NCBI RefSeq assembly: GCF_002287175.1 | Contig: NZ_LMVM01000041.1 | Span: 1 to 64,000 of the forward strand | Source of the DNA: Methanobacterium bryantii | GTDB taxonomy: Archaea > Methanobacteriota > Methanobacteria > Methanobacteriales > Methanobacteriaceae | Length of the DNA: 64,000 nt | Reading direction: 5' to 3' | Shown here: positions 1-8,393 of the stretch, one piece after another | How positions within the stretch are numbered: position 1 is the first letter of the stretch | Layout: each line of letters starts with the position of its first letter | Program-made: the position numbers and the translations under genes | The notes under the pieces: model-generated | The model's input: only the letters and a program-made list of their open reading frames with translations | The model's database searches: none | Told to the model about the DNA's origin: nothing

Positions 1-4
1 TGCA

Positions 5-132
5 GCCCAAAAATTCTACGAATTTTCGACGGCTTGCAAAATTTCTAATTTTGCGGCCCAAAAATTCTACGAATTTTCGACGGCTTGCAAAATTTCTAAT
101 TTTGCGCTCCAAAAAACCTTCGGTTTTTTGAG
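5..132. repeat. Tandem 51-bp repeat of short hairpins
   Basis: Two identical 51-bp units lie head to tail at 5-55 and 56-106. Each unit holds two perfect hairpins with 3-nt loops: AAAATTC-tac-GAATTTT and GCAAAATT-tct-AATTTTGC. A third hairpin, AAAAAACC-ttc-GGTTTTTT, follows at 111-129. The patch is AT-rich, non-coding and downstream of a leftward gene. The same arms recur in other gene gaps of this window (about 42.18 kb and 59.7-59.9 kb). It may act in transcript ending or be a repeat-expansion relic; the function is unknown. Confidence 0.8.
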
Positions 133-140
133 AGATTTTT

Positions 141-290
141 ACATGTCCATGACCCTGTGCATGAGTTATACATTATGTTAAATTGTAATTTTAATTGATT
201 ATATAGGATTTATCTTAAAAAAAATACAATTTACTTAACCAGACACACGAGTGAAGCGATATTATTCACACAACATTCTGGGCATGAGCG
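141..290. repeat. 150-nt non-coding element, copy A
   Basis: This stretch is similar to 36366-36508. Shared blocks include CATGTCCATGA-CCTGTGCA, TATAC-(5 nt)-ATGTTAAATT, an A-run of 8-9, TTAATC/TTAACC and the closing CATGAGCG. Its ends can pair as RNA (CATGTCC with GGGCATG, using one G-U pair). No reading frame is shared. It could be a small structured RNA or a short inverted-repeat element. Unlike copy B, the left end lacks the CGCT that would extend the terminal pairing. Confidence 0.6.
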
Positions 291-411
291 TTAAATTATT
301 AATTTAGTGTTGTTAAGGTACTTGTAAGCATGTAATGCTTGAAGAAATAGTTATCTTGGAATTATTTTTAAAATAGGATCAGGAATTAAAAAAATAAAAA
401 GATAAAGTATT
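291..411. other. AT-rich spacer
   Basis: Together with the two repeats to its left, this fills the 411-nt gene-free start of the window. The first 30 nt (TTAAATTATT...GTTGTT) still resemble the right flank of the second 150-nt element. Nothing else is recognisable. Confidence 0.5.
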
Positions 412-1050
412 TTATCTAAAATAGGTATTGTCAACTGCATTTACGAATCTTCTTGCATCCTGTAGCTTTTTGGAAGCTGAATCAAAGTGGTATGTCTCGA
501 GAATTATGGTGGGCGTTCCATTATTTGCAATTGGTACAGTGACATACTGAGGGCTTGTTGGATTTGGTGGGGTGTAAATTACCAGCGAAGGCATTCTGTA
601 AACTATAGATCTGGCAATTCCAAGCGTGTAAGAACCTTTTGATATTGGATATAAGAACCTGTAATATTTATATCCGCTTGAAGCGCCGTGGTTTTCATGA
701 ACATCGAATACAAATGTTGGTTTAATTCTAATTACATTAGGGACAACGAATTTTTGTGCCAGCAGCTGTCCGTTTATTCTTCCTTGGGTATAGTTTGACG
801 CGGATTTAGTTACATGGACTTTATAGACTATATATCTGTAGTTTAAGCTATTTGATCTGTTTCTCACAACATTTGCTACATCGTAGCTGAATTCATCCTC
901 CATGGGGTGAACTCCGGTTATATATACAATCTTAACGTTAGAATTGGGGTTTCCATAGGTAAACTTTTCTACATAACCGTATGAAGTGCTGCCTATAACG
1001 GCTGCAGAGCTAGTGCTAACTACTGAGAACATCATTAACAGGCATAACAA
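412..1050 (-). CDS. Secreted M14-like (carboxypeptidase/deacylase fold) protein
   Basis: This is a small exported protein with the zinc-site pattern of M14 peptidases. H48 and E51 sit in VHPMED, the third ligand is probably H118 in FDVHENHG, and E185 in ILETY matches the catalytic glutamate. At 212 residues it is shorter than a typical carboxypeptidase, so the substrate (a pseudomurein peptide or an N-acyl amino acid) is open. The N-terminus is a hydrophobic signal peptide. The coordinates use the TTG at 1050, but the strong GGAGGTGATTGA motif (1083-1072) is spaced for an in-frame ATA codon at 1071. Starting there gives a better signal peptide (NRIICILLCLLMMF). The true start is therefore unsettled: either a non-standard ATA start or a one-base frameshift. 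Confidence 0.6.
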   Translation of the reverse strand: MLCLLMMFSVVSTSSAAVIGSTSYGYVEKFTYGNPNSNVKIVYITGVHPMEDEFSYDVANVVRNRSNSLNYRYIVYKVHVTKSASNYTQGRINGQLLAQKFVVPNVIRIKPTFVFDVHENHGASSGYKYYRFLYPISKGSYTLGIARSIVYRMPSLVIYTPPNPTSPQYVTVPIANNGTPTIILETYHFDSASKKLQDARRFVNAVDNTYFR

Positions 1051-1071
1051 AATGCATATGATTCTATTTAT

Positions 1072-1459
1072 TCAATCACCTCCAGTTAGGTTTTTAAGGA
1101 ATTTAAATAGGTTGGGGGCGTAGTTTAGTTTAATAATAGTTTGATGTTTAAATGGAGTTAACACGGAAAAGTAAATTGAAGGCATGGTGTCAAATGATCA
1201 AAAGTTAATATGTAATATCTTATTAGTAATATTCATATTTCAGGTATTAATATCTTTGTAATTAAGCATTAAAATGTATTTTAATCAGTTTAAAATGATT
1301 GCTATAATATAATAGGCCTTTAAAATAATTTAAAATTTTAACCATAAAAAGATATTACATTAGAAAATGCAATGTTTTTGGGAATAAAAAGTAGGTAGAT
1401 ATTAACTCATTTATCATAAAAAGAATAATTAGATCTTATTTTTTAACGTAACTTAATTC
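1072..1459. other. Gene-free AT-rich region
   Basis: This gap separates a leftward gene (promoter and ribosome binding site at its left edge) from the 3' end of the leftward GTPase gene. It contains the ribosome binding site at 1072-1083 and an AT-rich likely promoter near 1095-1115. No RNA gene, repeat or extra reading frame was recognised. Confidence 0.5.
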
Positions 1460-3049
1460 TCATTCAATGATCCGGGTGATTGTACCTATTCCTTTACTTC
1501 GACCTTCTCTAAATATAATTTTTTGACCCTCTTTAACAGAAAAAGGCCTATATTTAAATTGCATTTTAACTTTACCTGTATCTCCGGCAGACATATACTC
1601 TTTGTCAAGAGGTTCAAAGATAACAGTTTCTGCAATTGTTTCTATATGAGTTATGCATTCATAACCTTCTTTAATTGTTGTTGGATGTACTAATATAGCA
1701 ACATCTGCCTCAAATTTCTTAACAGATCGTTTTTCATAGTTAGGATCACATAAAATCATGCCTCTTTTAATATCCTCGATATTTGCTCCTTTTATTGAGA
1801 TTCCAACGACATCTCCAGCTTCAGCATAATCTTTTTTGTAGTAGTGCATTTCAATGGATTTTGCCCTAACGTCCATAAATTTTCCAGTTCCATCGGGGCC
1901 TAGAAGCAGTTTATCACCGTTTTTAATTCTTCCCTGTCTTACTGTCCCGCTTACGACTACTCCAGCACCTACAACGGAATATATCTTATCTATATACATC
2001 ATGAATGGTTTTAGTGAATCCTCTTCCTTTGCCTCAACTTCAAGGTTTAAAAATAATTCATCAAGAAGTTCCAGGCCGTCACCAGTTAATGAAGAAACAT
2101 TTATCACTGGGACAAGATGTTGATTAGCGTGTTCTGCCACAAATTTAGCGTCTTCACATGTTTTTATCATGTAAGGAATTCTTCCAACAAGTTTTAAAAG
2201 ATTGAATACTTCATCTTTTGTGTCTTTTATTTTTTCAGCGCTTACCATGTCAATTTTGGTAATTACAACAATTAAAGGCAAATCCATGGCCATTATAATT
2301 CCAATATGCTCTCGGGTAATGTGAGTTGGCCCCTGATCTGCAGCTATTGTAACAAGCCCATAATCCAACTTTTGACCTACAATTCCTCTTATAGTTGTTC
2401 TAAGCCAGGGCTCATGGCCTACAGTATCTACAAAGCATATGAGCTTGTCACAATCTTCAACAGCCTTCGCCTTTTCTTTTTTATTTAATGGATTTTTAAC
2501 CCTTACAGGTTCTCTATTACAGAATCCATAGATTGCAAAGGAGAGATCTGCTGAAAGCCCTCTCTCTATTTCATGTTTCTGCAGATCTAAAAATATCCGT
2601 GTCCTGCCGGAGCCATCATCTAGGCTGCCGGTGGTCAAAGTACCAATAAGCGTGCTTTTTCCATGGTCTACATGTCCTGCAACGCCTACAAGCATGTGAT
2701 CTCGCTTAGAAAGATCTTTTTTACCAATAAAAACTCGAGCTACATCGCCGTTGTTTCCAGGATACTTTTCAACTTTTAAAATGGTGGAATTTATCTCTTC
2801 TGCGATACTTTTTAAAACAAATAGTGATTCTTCCATTTTCTCATCTGAGAGTCCCAGAAGGTTTCCATCATCATCTACACCTATAAAATAAATAGCTTCT
2901 CCGCTACCCCGTTCCATCCTGTATTTCATCTGGGATGCAAGGCGCTGTTTTCTATCTTTTTGAAGATGATAATCTTTTTTAAGGCTTTCTTTAAATTCTA
3001 TATTTCTTCTTTCACCTTTTTTTGTAATATTATAGATGCTGCTTGTCAT
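1460..3049 (-). CDS. GTPBP1-like translational GTPase
   Basis: This is an EF-Tu-type GTPase of the archaeal GTPBP1 group. The motifs are clear: P-loop GVAGHVDHGKST (residues 122-133), DTVGH (208-212) and TKID (264-267) in place of the usual NKxD. Beta-barrel domains like EF-Tu domains 2 and 3 follow to residue 529. An extra N-terminal domain of about 110 residues, rich in charge, is typical of GTPBP1 relatives. The cellular role in archaea is not settled; a function in translation or mRNA quality control is inference. No ribosome binding site precedes the ATG, while TTATTTAAG lies about 30 nt upstream, which suggests a leaderless transcript. The DUF1922 gene lies 38 nt upstream on the same strand. 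Confidence 0.85.
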   Translation of the reverse strand: MTSSIYNITKKGERRNIEFKESLKKDYHLQKDRKQRLASQMKYRMERGSGEAIYFIGVDDDGNLLGLSDEKMEESLFVLKSIAEEINSTILKVEKYPGNNGDVARVFIGKKDLSKRDHMLVGVAGHVDHGKSTLIGTLTTGSLDDGSGRTRIFLDLQKHEIERGLSADLSFAIYGFCNREPVRVKNPLNKKEKAKAVEDCDKLICFVDTVGHEPWLRTTIRGIVGQKLDYGLVTIAADQGPTHITREHIGIIMAMDLPLIVVITKIDMVSAEKIKDTKDEVFNLLKLVGRIPYMIKTCEDAKFVAEHANQHLVPVINVSSLTGDGLELLDELFLNLEVEAKEEDSLKPFMMYIDKIYSVVGAGVVVSGTVRQGRIKNGDKLLLGPDGTGKFMDVRAKSIEMHYYKKDYAEAGDVVGISIKGANIEDIKRGMILCDPNYEKRSVKKFEADVAILVHPTTIKEGYECITHIETIAETVIFEPLDKEYMSAGDTGKVKMQFKYRPFSVKEGQKIIFREGRSKGIGTITRIIE

Positions 3050-3087
3050 GAGATTGAGCTATTTACAATTTCTTAAATAAGGTAATA

Positions 3088-3300
3088 TCAGATTTTATCG
3101 GCGGTTGTAAAAACCGCGCCGCCGTATTTCTCTTCCTGTAATTCTTTAACTTTCTGGATGGCTAACTGCACATCTTCAGTTTTTGCAAGGATACGTCGAC
3201 TTTTAACCTTAAATATTTTACCGCAAACGCATTTTTTTTGAATTACTCCTTCTTTGGAGTACATTGCACGTCCACAGTTACATCTAAATATGAGATACAT
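3088..3300 (-). CDS. DUF1922 zinc-ribbon protein
   Basis: This small 70-residue protein matches the archaeal DUF1922 family. Two Cys-x-Cys pairs, C7/C9 (RCNCG) and C24/C26 (KCVCG), form a likely zinc knuckle, and a helical C-terminal half follows. I chose the ATG at 3300 (MYLIFRCNCG) because the family starts there and GTGAT precedes it; an upstream in-frame start at 3354 would add 18 residues that do not look conserved. It sits 38 nt upstream of the GTPase gene and may share its transcript. No function is known. Confidence 0.75.
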   Translation of the reverse strand: MYLIFRCNCGRAMYSKEGVIQKKCVCGKIFKVKSRRILAKTEDVQLAIQKVKELQEEKYGGAVFTTADKI

Positions 3301-3455
3301 GAAATCACGTGTTAACTTATTGAATATTATTTTTGTTTTAATTTTTAAATTCACTGGATTGTATTAATAATGTAACTTCACTTTATTTAAAATTTTTTAA
3401 AAAAAAGAATTTAGAAATATCTAATTTGGCCAAAAAGTTGGCTTTCGGTCTGCAA

Positions 3456-4688
3456 TCATCCCCATCCAAAAACTTTGCCTAATATCGGGTTGAATGTGTT
3501 AAAAATTGTAATAATTATTGGATTAATGACTGCAGAAATTTTGAGAATTAATGGATAAAATACATTGGGTATCGTAAGGAATGCCCCTATGGATGCACCA
3601 ATATTGGTCCCAACTACAACTATTAAAACTCTAAAAAGGTTGTTATCCCAGAAATCCCTTAAACTTTCGCAGTCTTTAAAACCTGCCAGGTCATCCATCC
3701 CTACTTTTCTTCCTTTGGCTTCTACAATTCCTGAAAACCATCCTGCAGCAAGAAGAGGATGTAGAACTGTTAATGGGGCCACAACAAATGCAGTTACTGC
3801 AGAATAAATCTTTGATCCTGATAGAATACAACCTGCAAAGGATAATCCGCTTGTTAGCAGCACGTATTGGAGGATGCTGGTCTGTATATTAATTCCACTA
3901 AAAAATGCCATTGCAAACACTGCGATGAAAACAACGGGTATTAAAAACAGCAGGATCTGCATAAATGAAAATCTGGATTTTTTAACGCCTAAAAGGTCGT
4001 AAAGTGGAGGTATATCATCTGGATTATTGATATATTTTGTAATTCCCTCTTTATGCCCCGCACCTACCACTGCAACTACACTTTCATCTGGAATATCTGT
4101 AAGCATTCTTGCCATGTACTGGTCCCTTTCATTTACCAGAACATCGTATGCTTTGGGTGACATTTCCTTAAAATAGCCCATAACCTCTTCGAGGGCATCT
4201 CCTTCGGTTATACTTTCAATATCTTCAATTTCTTCATCTTTGCTGAAGAAAGATGCTATTAAGCCGTATATGAACTTCATTTTTTCGATGATGCTCATTT
4301 TGTTTAATGCACGGTTCAGGGTTATTGAAATGTCACGGTCTATTAAGGCAATTTTTGCACCTATTTCGTTTGCCGCTTCTATTGCAGCCATCATCTCTGA
4401 TCCAGGTTTAACACCTACATCATCACCTATTCTGCGCTGCATATATGATAAAAATCCGCTAACTAAGAATAAGGTCAGGTTGTCACCTTTAATCAGTTTT
4501 TTAATTTGAAATTCCTCTTTGGGAGTTTCAACCCCTTCTTTTTCATTTAATAGATTAGTATAACGATTAATGTCCAGTTCAATAGCGACAACGTCTGGTT
4601 TTTTCTCTAAAATGCTATTTCGAACTTTTTCAACACTTTTTTCTGATACATGCGCTGTTCCGATTATTTCAAGTGATTCTGGTGCCAT
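3456..4688 (-). CDS. TraB/PrgY-family membrane protein
   Basis: This 410-residue protein belongs to the TraB family (named after the enterococcal pheromone-shutdown protein). The N-terminus has the family GTAHVS motif (residues 11-16), followed by a soluble domain with VVGAGHKEGI near residue 210. The last 170 residues hold several hydrophobic segments, giving a soluble catalytic-like head and a membrane tail. The family resembles the Tiki/GumN proteases, but its archaeal role is unknown. It starts 14 nt after comB on the same strand, so the two probably form one transcript. Confidence 0.8.
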   Translation of the reverse strand: MAPESLEIIGTAHVSEKSVEKVRNSILEKKPDVVAIELDINRYTNLLNEKEGVETPKEEFQIKKLIKGDNLTLFLVSGFLSYMQRRIGDDVGVKPGSEMMAAIEAANEIGAKIALIDRDISITLNRALNKMSIIEKMKFIYGLIASFFSKDEEIEDIESITEGDALEEVMGYFKEMSPKAYDVLVNERDQYMARMLTDIPDESVVAVVGAGHKEGITKYINNPDDIPPLYDLLGVKKSRFSFMQILLFLIPVVFIAVFAMAFFSGINIQTSILQYVLLTSGLSFAGCILSGSKIYSAVTAFVVAPLTVLHPLLAAGWFSGIVEAKGRKVGMDDLAGFKDCESLRDFWDNNLFRVLIVVVGTNIGASIGAFLTIPNVFYPLILKISAVINPIIITIFNTFNPILGKVFGWG

Positions 4689-4702
4689 AGAAATCTCACG
4701 TT

Positions 4703-5374
4703 TTAATTTGTATAATTCTTAATGATCCCTTTTTCATATATGGGGATAATATCATATATATTTTTTTTAATACTAAACTTTATGTCTTCCAAAAATCCAA
4801 GTTTTTGGAGGGTCAAAGAAGACTTTGAATTCATGATTGCTTTTTTAACCATTTCTTCGTCTCTCGATGCCATGTATGCTGCCATGGCCATTTCATCAAG
4901 TTCGTAATTTTTAAGGTAAGATATTATTTCTCCAGCTCCAAGGAAATCTTCAATTGCAAATCTTCCTCTAACTCCTGCCATTACTATTTCTATATGATCT
5001 TCAGCAATTTCAGAAGCTTTTTGGGCTACAGATTTTGCATTTATAAATGATCCAACCAGTGCTGTTGCGTTTATTCCTTCAAGAATTCGGGTACCATTTG
5101 TAGTGGTAAGTACAAGGGTGTCTCCGCTGAAATTTTGCATTTCAACCGGTGAATTTCCAGTATCAAATCCTGGAATGGGAGCTCCATCTCTTTCACCTGC
5201 AAGGACTGCATTGTACTTTTTGGCAAGTTCTATTGCGTTATCTTTATCTTTCACTGCTATAACTTTATTAAAATTATTTAGAGCAACATTTATAGTAGCA
5301 CTAGCTCTTAAAACATCTACCATAATTGCAACATCTTTAGAGATTGATTTATCTAAACTTAAAGAAACTAACAT
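4703..5374 (-). CDS. comB: 2-phosphosulfolactate phosphatase
   Basis: ComB hydrolyses 2-phosphosulfolactate to sulfolactate in coenzyme M synthesis, using Mg2+. The hallmark stretch VDVLRASATI near the N-terminus, the AGERDG motif and LVLTTTNGT identify the family, and the 223-residue length is usual. I chose the ATG at 5374 (MLVSLSLDKS) because GGTG lies 8-11 nt upstream; a TTG four codons earlier is less likely. The gene is followed 14 nt later by the TraB-like gene. Coenzyme M is the substrate of Mtr and Mcr, both encoded further right in this window. Confidence 0.93.
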   Translation of the reverse strand: MLVSLSLDKSISKDVAIMVDVLRASATINVALNNFNKVIAVKDKDNAIELAKKYNAVLAGERDGAPIPGFDTGNSPVEMQNFSGDTLVLTTTNGTRILEGINATALVGSFINAKSVAQKASEIAEDHIEIVMAGVRGRFAIEDFLGAGEIISYLKNYELDEMAMAAYMASRDEEMVKKAIMNSKSSLTLQKLGFLEDIKFSIKKNIYDIIPIYEKGIIKNYTN

Positions 5375-5472
5375 TAAAAACACCAAAAATAGGGAAATTT
5401 AACAAATAAAAACGAAATTAATGGGTATCTCATTAAATTTTTTCAGTACCCAAATGTCTTTACAGAACAATT

Positions 5473-5694
5473 TTAACTAATTTTTTCAGCAAAACCAAAA
5501 CGTCTTCTTACAGAAACAATTTTAACTTTAACTTCTTCTCCAGCTTTTGTACCGGGTACAAATACCACAAAACCATTTATACGGGTAATTCCATCGCCTT
5601 CTTTACCCACATCTTCTATTTTCACATCATATTCTTCCCCTTCTGAAATAGGGGCAGTTTTTGGACCTTGATCTGTTCCGAACAATTCATTCAC
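5473..5694 (-). CDS. TRAM-domain protein
   Basis: This 73-residue protein consists almost entirely of one TRAM domain (residues 15-72, with YDVKIEDVGKEGDGITRINGFVVFVPG). The domain is an OB-fold RNA-binding module found in tRNA-modifying enzymes. Stand-alone TRAM proteins in methanogens act as RNA chaperones, sometimes in cold response; that role is carried over from the family. The gene stands alone with its own spacer on both sides (98 nt to comB). A GAAGTGAAT ribosome binding site precedes the ATG. Confidence 0.9.
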   Translation of the reverse strand: MNELFGTDQGPKTAPISEGEEYDVKIEDVGKEGDGITRINGFVVFVPGTKAGEEVKVKIVSVRRRFGFAEKIS

Positions 5695-5906
5695 TTCCTT
5701 CGACCAAAACTAAGTTGGTCTTATTTAGATATACGGTTAAGTTATTATATAAATGTTTTCATAACATTATTAACAACTGCTTATTTGTAGAATTTAAGGA
5801 ATTTCATTGATTTAAAATAGTATTTAAGTGTTTTGATCATGCATATAAAACTAACAGTATATTAAACCAAACTAAAATTTGAATTAAAGGATAAAAATTT
5901 AAGAGG

Positions 5907-6188
5907 ATGATAGGCTTGAATGACGATGATAAAACAATAGAATCAATGGTAGAAGAGTACAAAATGAGTATGGGTGGGTCATTTTTCAACAATTTCACTA
6001 AAGAACCTGAAAAAGATATTGAACTGGAAGAATTAATAATTAAAAAGGGGATAGATAATCATCTTTTTGATACCCATGAACTGTTATCAATTTATGATGA
6101 TCTATCTGAGTATAATAAAAGGGAATTTTTCCAGAGAGTAGTCGTGGCATTTATTAAATTTAAATTTCAGGAAGATGCTGTGGAATGA
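5907..6188 (+). CDS. Small acidic protein of unknown function
   Basis: I do not recognise this 93-residue, acidic, helix-rich protein. It has no signal peptide, membrane segment or cysteine cluster. The ATG at 5907 directly abuts its GAGG motif, whereas a TTG at 5916 (LNDDDK) is well spaced from GAGGATGAT; the real start may be the TTG. The gene is isolated between divergent TRAM and convergent PRC-barrel genes. Codon use is like its neighbours, so it is probably a real gene of a lineage-restricted family. Confidence 0.6.
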   Translation: MIGLNDDDKTIESMVEEYKMSMGGSFFNNFTKEPEKDIELEELIIKKGIDNHLFDTHELLSIYDDLSEYNKREFFQRVVVAFIKFKFQEDAVE

Positions 6189-6251
6189 TCTAAGCAGGTC
6201 TAATATTGTTTTATTTAAATAATTATTTTATTTTCTATATTTTAGATTTAA

Positions 6252-6515
6252 TTATTCTCCACCAGTTATAACGTCTAAATCTTCTTGTGTAAGTGGTTTT
6301 CCTTTTAGAAGTACTTTTTCTCCAATTGCATCGACCATATTGCATGGAATAACTTTGGTTTCTCCACGTCCTATTTTGCCAGTGATGCTTGCTTCTCGAA
6401 GTACAAGACCTTCAATTCTGCGGTTTCTAAAATCTAAATCGATATCTTCTACTTCTCCAACTACATTTCCTTTTCCATCTATTACTTCTTTACCTTTAAT
6501 ATCATCTATTTTCAT
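6252..6515 (-). CDS. PRC-barrel domain protein
   Basis: This 87-residue protein is a single PRC-barrel domain: MKIDDIKGKEVIDGKGNVVG followed by a beta-rich stretch and the closing KVLLKGKP segment. PRC-barrels are small beta-barrels found in photosynthetic reaction centre H subunits and in RimM. Stand-alone archaeal copies have been linked to cell division (CdpB-type) or RNA metabolism. The start at 6515 is preferred because GAGTGATT lies just upstream. A second PRC-barrel gene lies at 38477-38749. Confidence 0.85.
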   Translation of the reverse strand: MKIDDIKGKEVIDGKGNVVGEVEDIDLDFRNRRIEGLVLREASITGKIGRGETKVIPCNMVDAIGEKVLLKGKPLTQEDLDVITGGE

Positions 6516-6668
6516 ATTAATCACTCTTTTAATTAATCATAAAGATTTTTAATTTAAATTACATTTTTTAAGCCAATTTGAACCTTTTTAAGATGTGCTG
6601 TTTAATAAATAGGATACACTCCTGTTTGTAATACATATTATATTGCTTTTATTATATTAAAATTCCTC

Positions 6669-6686
6669 AAAAATTCATGAATTTTT
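6669..6686. repeat. 18-bp perfect palindrome in a gene gap
   Basis: AAAAATTCA followed by its exact reverse complement forms a perfect palindrome in the gap before the mmp7 pair. It belongs to the AAAATTC/GAATTTT hairpin family seen in several gaps of this window. It may mark the upstream end of the promoter region; no function is proven. Confidence 0.5.
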
Positions 6687-6799
6687 TAAGAGTGAAACAT
6701 ATTATGTATTTTCTAAAATTCGGTGAATTGTGGTAGGTATGATTTTATATTAACTGATAAAAACATCAAATTTAAATATTTTAAAACCAAGGGTAGACT

Positions 6800-7315
6800 A
6801 TGAAATTTTCCTTAAAAGTTGTAACAACTCCTATGTGTGAAGAAATCGTAAAGCTTGCAGGTATTTCAAACTATGTAGTAAATAAAACTCCAGATTCAGT
6901 TGGAGCAGATATAGCTGTTGTTTTATCTGAAACTAAATTATCCACTAAATCTATTAAAATTAAGTTGAATACGTTCTCACAGATTAAAGAAAGTATAGAA
7001 ATGCTTTCTGAGAAGTTTGAAACTTCCCCTTTAGATTACGAAATTAAAGAAATTGTGGGATCTAAAAAAAATCGAAAGATAAAAGTAAAAGTTTATTCAA
7101 ATTTTTTAAAGGAGATAGTAAAAGATATGGGTTTTAGCGTGGCTGATAAAGATTATAATTTTGTGGTTTATCCTGATTATATGAAAGATAATGTGGTAAA
7201 TGAAGATGTAGAAACTGTTGAAATACCGTCCCACAAAAATGTACCTTTATCTGCAATAGAACGGGCTGAAATGAGGTATAACATTCTGGAGAAAAGATTA
7301 TGTATGAAACCTTAA
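6800..7315 (+). CDS. Conserved methanogen protein coupled to mmp7
   Basis: This 171-residue soluble protein has no motif I can name. It lacks cysteine clusters; the fold looks alpha/beta, with a Lys-rich middle and an acidic segment near residue 140. Its last 16 nt overlap the start of mmp7, which implies translational coupling and a shared function. Genes beside mmp7 in methanogens are often other methanogenesis marker proteins, so a link to Mcr activation is plausible, but I cannot assign a marker number. The ATG lies in a TAGACTATG context without a strong ribosome binding site. Confidence 0.7.
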   Translation: MKFSLKVVTTPMCEEIVKLAGISNYVVNKTPDSVGADIAVVLSETKLSTKSIKIKLNTFSQIKESIEMLSEKFETSPLDYEIKEIVGSKKNRKIKVKVYSNFLKEIVKDMGFSVADKDYNFVVYPDYMKDNVVNEDVETVEIPSHKNVPLSAIERAEMRYNILEKRLCMKP

Positions 7316-8211
7316 CTTACACTGGAGGAGTTCACAAGCATGAAGAGATTACAGAGCTTATAGAAGATCTGGGTGGATTTGTACTTCAGGAAAACCTGAG
7401 TCAAATGGATCTCGTTATAACACTTGCTGTTCCAATAGAAGACGTGGATAAAGTTCAGGAAAAGGCAAAAGAACTCCTTGGAACAGTAAAAATTGCCCCA
7501 ATGGCAGGTACGGAGATTGCTATAGTTTCTCCAACTCTTGCAAGGCAGCACCTTCCCCATTCTGCGTGTGATATTTCAGAATATCTCAGGAGATATGGAG
7601 CAAAGGACAACATGATTGGGCTTTCCCGTGGAGCTGGAAAGGGCATATCCAGAATTTCACAGGATGAAAAAAAGCTAATCGAAGAACATGATCTGGCTGT
7701 TTTTGCACTTGGAAGCTTTAGGGAGTGTATATTGGACAAAACACATCTTTTTGAAGACCTTGAAATCCCTGTAGTCGTAACTGGAGCTCCAGATATAGAT
7801 GTCGAGGATATTCCTGGAGCAAGTGCATATGTGGGGGGATTGGGTAGAATTCCCAGCAGGCTTAAACGTGGAGAACATATCAGGGCCCTCAGAAGTCTGG
7901 CTGAAACTGTTGAGGGAATTCTTGATGATAGAAGGAAAGAAATAACTGAAGATCCACCTATTGTGCCATCAATACTTGTAAAAACGGAGATTGAAAACCA
8001 GATACATGCAGTAAAAGATGTTTATTCACCAGCCCCAGTTGTAAGTCAGCTGGATGGGGTAAGGGTTAAATTGAATTATGATGAATATAAAGATGAAATT
8101 GGAAAAGTTAAGGTGGATGAGTACATTTTAGAAGATGTTTCCGAAATAAGGAGATCTTTAATGTACGATTATATTCTGGTTAAGCTGCTACCTGAATCTT
8201 CTATTCTTTAG
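7300..8211 (+). CDS. mmp7: Methanogenesis marker protein 7
   Basis: This 303-residue protein matches methanogenesis marker protein 7, found only in organisms with methyl-coenzyme M reductase. Recognisable parts are the N-terminal YTGGVHKHEEI, the central LPHSACDISEYLRRYGAK and VTGAPDID, and the YVGGLGRIPSRLKRGEH segment. Members of this family have been found in the ATP-dependent complex, with McrC and other marker proteins, that activates Mcr by reducing its nickel cofactor F430. The ATG at 7300 lies inside the preceding gene, giving a 16-nt overlap. McrC is encoded in this window at 26477-27073. Confidence 0.85.
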   Translation: MYETLTYTGGVHKHEEITELIEDLGGFVLQENLSQMDLVITLAVPIEDVDKVQEKAKELLGTVKIAPMAGTEIAIVSPTLARQHLPHSACDISEYLRRYGAKDNMIGLSRGAGKGISRISQDEKKLIEEHDLAVFALGSFRECILDKTHLFEDLEIPVVVTGAPDIDVEDIPGASAYVGGLGRIPSRLKRGEHIRALRSLAETVEGILDDRRKEITEDPPIVPSILVKTEIENQIHAVKDVYSPAPVVSQLDGVRVKLNYDEYKDEIGKVKVDEYILEDVSEIRRSLMYDYILVKLLPESSIL

Positions 8212-8393
8212 TTATAACTCTAAATATTAAAAAAGCACTTTGATTTTCACCTGATTTTTTATTTTATTATTAAATGGGAGTTTATTATCGAATTATTTTA
8301 TAATTTAGAGATAATATAAAAAAATTAAAATATTATGTGATATAGAAGTAACTATAAGAAGATTAAAAACTGGTTTTGTATTGGAGTCTAAAA

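Noticed and set aside
5..106. Possible CRISPR array from direct 51-bp repeats
   Set aside because: The two units are adjacent with no spacers, contain internal hairpins and have no cas genes nearby.
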